DNA from: an uncultured Clostridia bacterium
Lineage (GTDB): Bacteria; Bacillota; Clostridia; Christensenellales; Aristaeellaceae
DNA: 9,811 nt
Assembly (NCBI GenBank): GCA_934647145.1
Contig: CAKUFB010000081.1
Coordinates: 1 to 9,811 of the forward strand
Direction of reading: 5' to 3'
Position 1 is the stretch's first letter. Each line of letters opens with the position of its first letter. This document shows positions 7,140 through 9,811 of this stretch, piece by piece. Below the pieces are notes generated by a model that worked only from the letters and a program-made list of their open reading frames with translations, was not told the DNA's origin and made no database searches. The translations under genes were made by a program, and so were the position numbers.

Positions 7140-7169
7140 ATTATACCACACCGCCCGTCCCGCTGTCCA
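7140..7169 (-). promoter_or_regulatory. dnaE: dnaE promoter with extended -10
   Basis: On the - strand TGGACA (7164-7169) is followed by an 18-base spacer and a perfect TATAAT (7140-7145), directly preceded by TGG, an extended -10 element. Transcription would start near 7133, giving a leader of about 25 bases that holds the AGAGAGGA ribosome binding site (7117-7124). Confidence 0.8.
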
Positions 7170-7400
7170 GCCAAACGCCGCATACTGCCACGGCGGCAGC
7201 GTCAAATTACAAAAGTATTAAGCCAACGGCAGAAGAGAGGAAATCACGGCCATAGGTACAGGTTTTTCTTCATCATGCTGATCATCTCTGTGTTTTTACT
7301 CTATGTTTCCTCTCACAAGTCTTTCTCATTAATAAATATGCAATATTTGCAACAAATGCTTAATTCGACGAAGCGGCCGTGGCCCTTAACGCAGGATGCG
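7170..7400. other. Non-coding, partly AT-rich stretch of the divergent intergenic region
   Basis: Between the dnaE promoter and the next promoter lies a stretch clearly richer in A and T than its surroundings, mainly 7200-7370. It contains the dyad TGCAA-TAT-TTGCA (7339-7351). A + strand frame from ATG 7275 to the TAG at 7473-7475 begins with a hydrophobic run (MLIISVFLLYVSS). It has no ribosome binding site at that ATG and runs through the next gene's promoter, ribosome binding site and first codons. I therefore do not call it a gene; it may be a decayed membrane-protein remnant or regulatory DNA. Confidence 0.4.
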
Positions 7401-7429
7401 TTGACAAAGCGCCCGGGGGCGTTTACAAT
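7401..7429 (+). promoter_or_regulatory. Near-consensus promoter of the methyltransferase operon
   Basis: TTGACA (7401-7406, perfect) with a 17-base spacer and TACAAT (7424-7429, five of six) make this the strongest promoter in the window. The start point would be near 7436, about 30 bases before ATG 7466. The spacer contains the dyad CGCCC-GG-GGGCG (7410-7421), a possible operator. Confidence 0.85.
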
Positions 7430-7465
7430 AGGAAAGCTAAAAAAGGTTCTGATTCGGAGGATACG

Positions 7466-8326
7466 ATGTATATAGCGGACGGCTGGAAGGACTATGAAGT
7501 GATCGACACGGGCGACGGCGAAAAGCTGGAGCGTTGGGGCGAGGTGATCCTGCGCAGACCCGACCCCCAGGCCATCTGGCCGTGCGAGGACAAATCGGCC
7601 TGGAAGCAGGCGCACGCCTGGTATCACCGCAGCGCGAGCGGCGGCGGCGAGTGGGAGTTTTTTCGCAGGCTGCCCGAAAAGTGGGAGATCGACTATAAAA
7701 ATCTGCGCTTCTGGGTGCGCCCGACCGGCTTCAAGCACACCGGACTGTTCCCCGAGCAGGCGGTGAACTGGGACTGGATGAGCGGCCTGATCCGAAGAGC
7801 CGGCCGGCCGATCCGGGTGCTGAACCTGTTCGGCTACACCGGCGGCGCGACGGTGGCCTGCGCCTCAGCCGGCGCGCATGTGACGCATGTGGACGCGGCC
7901 AGGGGCATGGTGCAGTGGGCGGGCGAAAACCGGCAGCTCAGCGGCGTGGACGAGAAGAGCACCCGCTGGATCATCGACGACGCGCTCAAGTTTGTCAAGC
8001 GCGAGCAGCGGCGCGGCAGCTTCTACGACGGCATCCTGATGGATCCCCCGTCGTATGGGCGCGGCCCGGGCGGCGAGATCTGGAAGCTGGAAAACGAGCT
8101 GTACGGCCTGGTGGACGCCTGCGCGCAGACGCTCAGCGAGCGGCCGCTGTTCATGCTGATCAACAGCTACACGACCGGCCTTCAGCCGGCGGTGCTGCAC
8201 AACATGCTCGAAAAGACGGTTGCACGCGCGCACGGCGGCTCGGTCTCGGCGGACGAGGTGGTGCTGCCGGTCACGCTGGGCGGCGTGCTGCCCTGCGGAG
8301 CCAGCGGGCGCTGGCAGGCCAGATGA
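7466..8326 (+). CDS. Class I SAM-dependent methyltransferase, RlmI-like (COG1092 type)
   Basis: This is a probable RNA methyltransferase using S-adenosylmethionine. Its Rossmann core is plain: motif I VLNLFGYTGG (118-127), the acidic residue D143 at the end of strand 2 (THVDAARG), D171-D172 for adenine contact, and the catalytic-loop motif DPPSYGRG (193-200). The first 100 residues or so are a substrate-side domain, and no PUA domain like that of E. coli RlmI is present. The protein has 286 residues. Start ATG 7466 has GGAGG five bases upstream and lies 37 bases after the -10 box; the frame is open further upstream to 7379 but that would cross the promoter. The exact target is unknown: relatives modify 23S rRNA, but many members of the family are uncharacterised. 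The stop overlaps the next start (ATGA), and the partner being a pseudouridine synthase supports an RNA modification role. Confidence 0.88.
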   Translation: MYIADGWKDYEVIDTGDGEKLERWGEVILRRPDPQAIWPCEDKSAWKQAHAWYHRSASGGGEWEFFRRLPEKWEIDYKNLRFWVRPTGFKHTGLFPEQAVNWDWMSGLIRRAGRPIRVLNLFGYTGGATVACASAGAHVTHVDAARGMVQWAGENRQLSGVDEKSTRWIIDDALKFVKREQRRGSFYDGILMDPPSYGRGPGGEIWKLENELYGLVDACAQTLSERPLFMLINSYTTGLQPAVLHNMLEKTVARAHGGSVSADEVVLPVTLGGVLPCGASGRWQAR

Positions 8327-9039
8327 CGCAGCCTGTGGACGTCTGCCGCGCGGGCAGGTACGCAATCGACGTGCTGTACGAGGACAACCACCTGCTGGTC
8401 GTGGTCAAGCCGGCCAACATGCCCGTGCAGCGCGATTCGAGCGGCGACCTCGACCTGCTCAGCGCGCTCAAGGACTATATCGGCAAAAAGTACAATAAGC
8501 CGGGCGCGGTCTACCTGGGCCTGGTGCACCGGCTGGATCGCCCGGTCGGCGGGGTCATGGTGTTCGCGCGCACCTCGAAGGCAGCCGAGCGCCTCTCGCG
8601 CGAGTTCTCCCAGCACACGGCGAAAAAGGAATACCTGGCCGTGCTCGAGGGCACACTCCAGAGCGAGCAGGCCTTCGAGGACACGCTGTATAAGGACGAA
8701 AAAACCGGCATGGTGCGCGTCGTAAAGCCCGGCTTTCCAGGCGGGAAGGACGCGCGCCTGACCACCTCGCCCCTGTCGCATAAGGACGGCACGACGCTCG
8801 CGCGCGTGAACCTGACGACCGGCCGGGCGCACCAGATCCGCGTGCAGCACGCCAGCCGGGGCCTTCCGCTGTGGGGCGACAACCGCTACGGCCATGGAAA
8901 GCCCGGTCAGCCCATCGCGCTGTTTGCCTGGCGGCTACAGGTGACGCACCCCACCCGCAGGGAGCCGGTCGTCTTCTGCGCCCTGCCCTCGGGCGGCGCG
9001 TTCGAGACCTATCGACCTGTTTTGGAGGAGCTGACATGA
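8323..9039 (+). CDS. RluA-family RNA pseudouridine synthase
   Basis: It isomerises uridine to pseudouridine in RNA, probably rRNA. The catalytic motif HRLD (69-72, Asp72 as nucleophile) lies in GLVHRLDRPVGGVMVFAR. Other family marks are the N-terminal VLYEDNHLLVVVKPANMPVQ, the KEYLAVLEG stretch, and the C-terminal TTGRAHQIRVQ followed by GDNRYG. At 238 residues it is a minimal catalytic domain without the N-terminal S4 RNA-binding domain found in RluC and RluD. The motif ends PVGG where many relatives have TSG. Start ATG 8323 overlaps the methyltransferase stop by four bases (ATGA); the same frame is open upstream to 7915, but as an antisense-like shadow within the methyltransferase. The weak upstream ribosome binding site suggests translational coupling. 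The modified position cannot be predicted. Confidence 0.93.
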   Translation: MTQPVDVCRAGRYAIDVLYEDNHLLVVVKPANMPVQRDSSGDLDLLSALKDYIGKKYNKPGAVYLGLVHRLDRPVGGVMVFARTSKAAERLSREFSQHTAKKEYLAVLEGTLQSEQAFEDTLYKDEKTGMVRVVKPGFPGGKDARLTTSPLSHKDGTTLARVNLTTGRAHQIRVQHASRGLPLWGDNRYGHGKPGQPIALFAWRLQVTHPTRREPVVFCALPSGGAFETYRPVLEELT

Positions 9040-9395
9040 GCAAGCGAGAAAACCGCCCCGGCCGCACCTTCGCCACCTTCCTGTGCTGCGCGCTGGCCGT
9101 CCCCACCGCCCACGCCATCATGCCCGGCATGATCCAGGTGGCCGAGCCGGCGCAGGCGGTCGCCGTGGGCGTGCTGCTGGGCGGAGCCTACCTGCTGCTC
9201 AGGCCGCTTGTCCGGCTGGTCACGCTGCCGCTGGGCTGTCTGACCTTCGGCCTGTTTCACTGGGTGATCGACGTGGGGCTGATCTACGCCTGCGCGTATT
9301 TCATCGAGGGCTTCGCCGTGTCCAGTCTGGCCGTGGCCGTGCTGCTGGCGCTGTTCGTCAACGCACTGATCGCCGTCGTCGGCGGGTTCAGGTGA
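9036..9395 (+). CDS. Small multi-pass membrane protein, PF04020-type (YvlD/phage holin family 4 superfamily)
   Basis: It is 119 residues with about four hydrophobic segments: residues 13-28 after a basic N-terminus, about 39-55, 65-90 and 95-115. The central pattern LLLRPLVRLVTLPLGCLTFGLFHWVIDVGL matches the family signature in which paired leucines, a TLPL turn and TLGLF-like helix recur; the match is from memory of the family. Despite the holin name, chromosomal members such as Bacillus YvlD are not phage genes and their role is poorly known, with links to envelope stress. The start is secure: GGAGGAG lies about seven bases before ATG 9036, which overlaps the pseudouridine synthase stop by four bases. 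No phage gene is nearby. It may simply travel in this operon; a functional tie to its neighbours is not shown. Confidence 0.75.
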   Translation: MSKRENRPGRTFATFLCCALAVPTAHAIMPGMIQVAEPAQAVAVGVLLGGAYLLLRPLVRLVTLPLGCLTFGLFHWVIDVGLIYACAYFIEGFAVSSLAVAVLLALFVNALIAVVGGFR

Positions 9396-9426
9396 GAAAG
9401 GCGCTGATCGGTGAATACCTCACAAT

Positions 9427-9432
9427 GGGAGG
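9427..9432 (+). promoter_or_regulatory. Ribosome binding site of the metal-binding lipoprotein
   Basis: GGGAGG, five bases before ATG 9438 with an all-A spacer, sets the start of the last gene. No convincing promoter is visible in the 42-base gap after the preceding stop, so the gene is probably read from 7401-7429, unless control lies within the upstream gene. Confidence 0.75.
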
Positions 9433-9437
9433 AAAAA

Positions 9438-9811
9438 ATGAACATAAAACGAGTACTATGCGTCCTGATGGCGCTGCTCCTGCTGCCCCTGGGCGGCTGC
9501 GCGCAGGGCGAGACAGACGACAGGCTGACGGTCATCGCCACGCTGTTTCCGCAGTATGACTTTGCGCGCCAGATCGGCGGCGGGCGCGTAAACGTGACGC
9601 TTTTGCTGCCCGCAGGCACCGAGAGCCATACCTACGAGCCCACCCCGCGCGACATGGCGAAGATCCAGGACGCGGATCTGTTCGTCTACACCGGCGAGGA
9701 AATGGAGCCCTGGGCGGCGACGCTGCTGTCGGCGATCGACCAGAGCCGCCTGGTGGTGGTGGACGCGTCGAGCGGCGTGGAGCTTGCCGAAGAGGAGCAC
9801 GCCGAGGGCAA
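9438..9811 (+). CDS. Zinc/manganese ABC transporter binding lipoprotein, ZnuA/AdcA-like (partial, cut by window end)
   Basis: This is the extracellular receptor of a metal importer of the cluster 9 family. The open frame runs off the window after 124 codons, about 40% of the usual 300 residues. The signal peptide MNIKRVLCVLMALLLLPLGG ends in a lipobox with C21 as the lipidated residue. The mature part shows family marks: TVIATLFPQYDFARQIGG (31-48), VTLLLPAGTESHTYEPTP with His64 as the first metal ligand, DMAKIQDADLFVYTGEEMEPW, and the first residues of an acidic/His stretch (EEEHAEG, 118-124) where ZnuA-type proteins have a flexible histidine-rich loop. The His-containing loop favours zinc over manganese, but the remaining ligands lie outside the window. 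An ATPase and a permease gene probably follow. Its normal lipobox contrasts with the sugar-binding protein at 2138. Confidence 0.88.
   Translation, partial: MNIKRVLCVLMALLLLPLGGCAQGETDDRLTVIATLFPQYDFARQIGGGRVNVTLLLPAGTESHTYEPTPRDMAKIQDADLFVYTGEEMEPWAATLLSAIDQSRLVVVDASSGVELAEEEHAEG

Noticed and set aside
4804..7221. An 805-codon + strand open frame opposite dnaE
   Set aside because: It is antisense to the conserved dnaE reading frame, rich in His, Ala, Val and Gln as expected for the complement of GC-rich coding DNA, and shows no family motif.
7098..7475. A 125-codon + strand open frame in the divergent intergenic region
   Set aside because: It begins inside the dnaE start region on the opposite strand and runs over both promoters and into the methyltransferase. 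Only its middle has a membrane-like run, which I list as a finding and not as a gene.
9036..9395. A prophage signal, from the holin-type name of the PF04020 protein
   Set aside because: No other phage gene is nearby, and chromosomal PF04020 proteins are widespread housekeeping membrane proteins.
9391..9423. Possible hairpin or Zur site from GTGAG (9392-9396) and CTCAC (9419-9423)
   Set aside because: The arms are only five bases with a 22-base gap, and no recognised Zur consensus is visible.

Overview
The window looks like chromosomal DNA of a GC-rich member of the Bacillota, probably class Clostridia (inference). The grounds are GGAGG-type ribosome binding sites, consensus -35/-10 promoters, a DnaE-type Pol III alpha subunit with an intact-looking PHP domain and an internal clamp motif, and carbohydrate (CUT1) and metal ABC importer genes. 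No rRNA, tRNA, CRISPR array, transposase or phage structural gene is visible. Most genes are ordinary housekeeping or transport genes.

Layout. (1) Positions 1-160: the left edge has no convincing gene. It carries two inverted repeats and then a strong rho-independent terminator, and may be the end of an interspersed repeat or the 3' region of an off-window gene. (2) Positions 160-3440: a + strand CUT1-type sugar importer operon with two MalF/MalG-like permeases and a periplasmic-type binding protein. It is driven by a TTGAAA-N18-TACAAT promoter. An AAACGTTT dyad lies upstream of the promoter and an 18-bp near-palindrome just downstream of its predicted start point. There is no ATPase gene, so a shared MsmK/UgpC-type ATPase elsewhere is expected. 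The binding protein has a Sec signal peptide but no lipobox cysteine. (3) Positions 3390-3590: a convergent intergenic region with a terminator for each side. (4) Positions 3589-7107, - strand: dnaE, with its own extended -10 promoter. (5) Positions 7108-7465: a divergent, partly AT-rich intergenic region holding the dnaE promoter and a near-perfect promoter (TTGACA-N17-TACAAT) for the rightward operon. (6) Positions 7466-9811, + strand: a compact operon of a class I SAM-dependent methyltransferase (RlmI-like), an RluA-family pseudouridine synthase, a PF04020-type small membrane protein, and the start of a ZnuA/AdcA-like metal-binding lipoprotein cut by the window edge. The first three are linked by 4-base ATGA overlaps.

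I did not find a clearly new biological system. The points most worth checking are the left-edge palindromic element, the dyads around the sugar-operon promoter, the lipobox-less binding protein beside a lipobox-bearing one, and the link between RNA modification genes and metal uptake.
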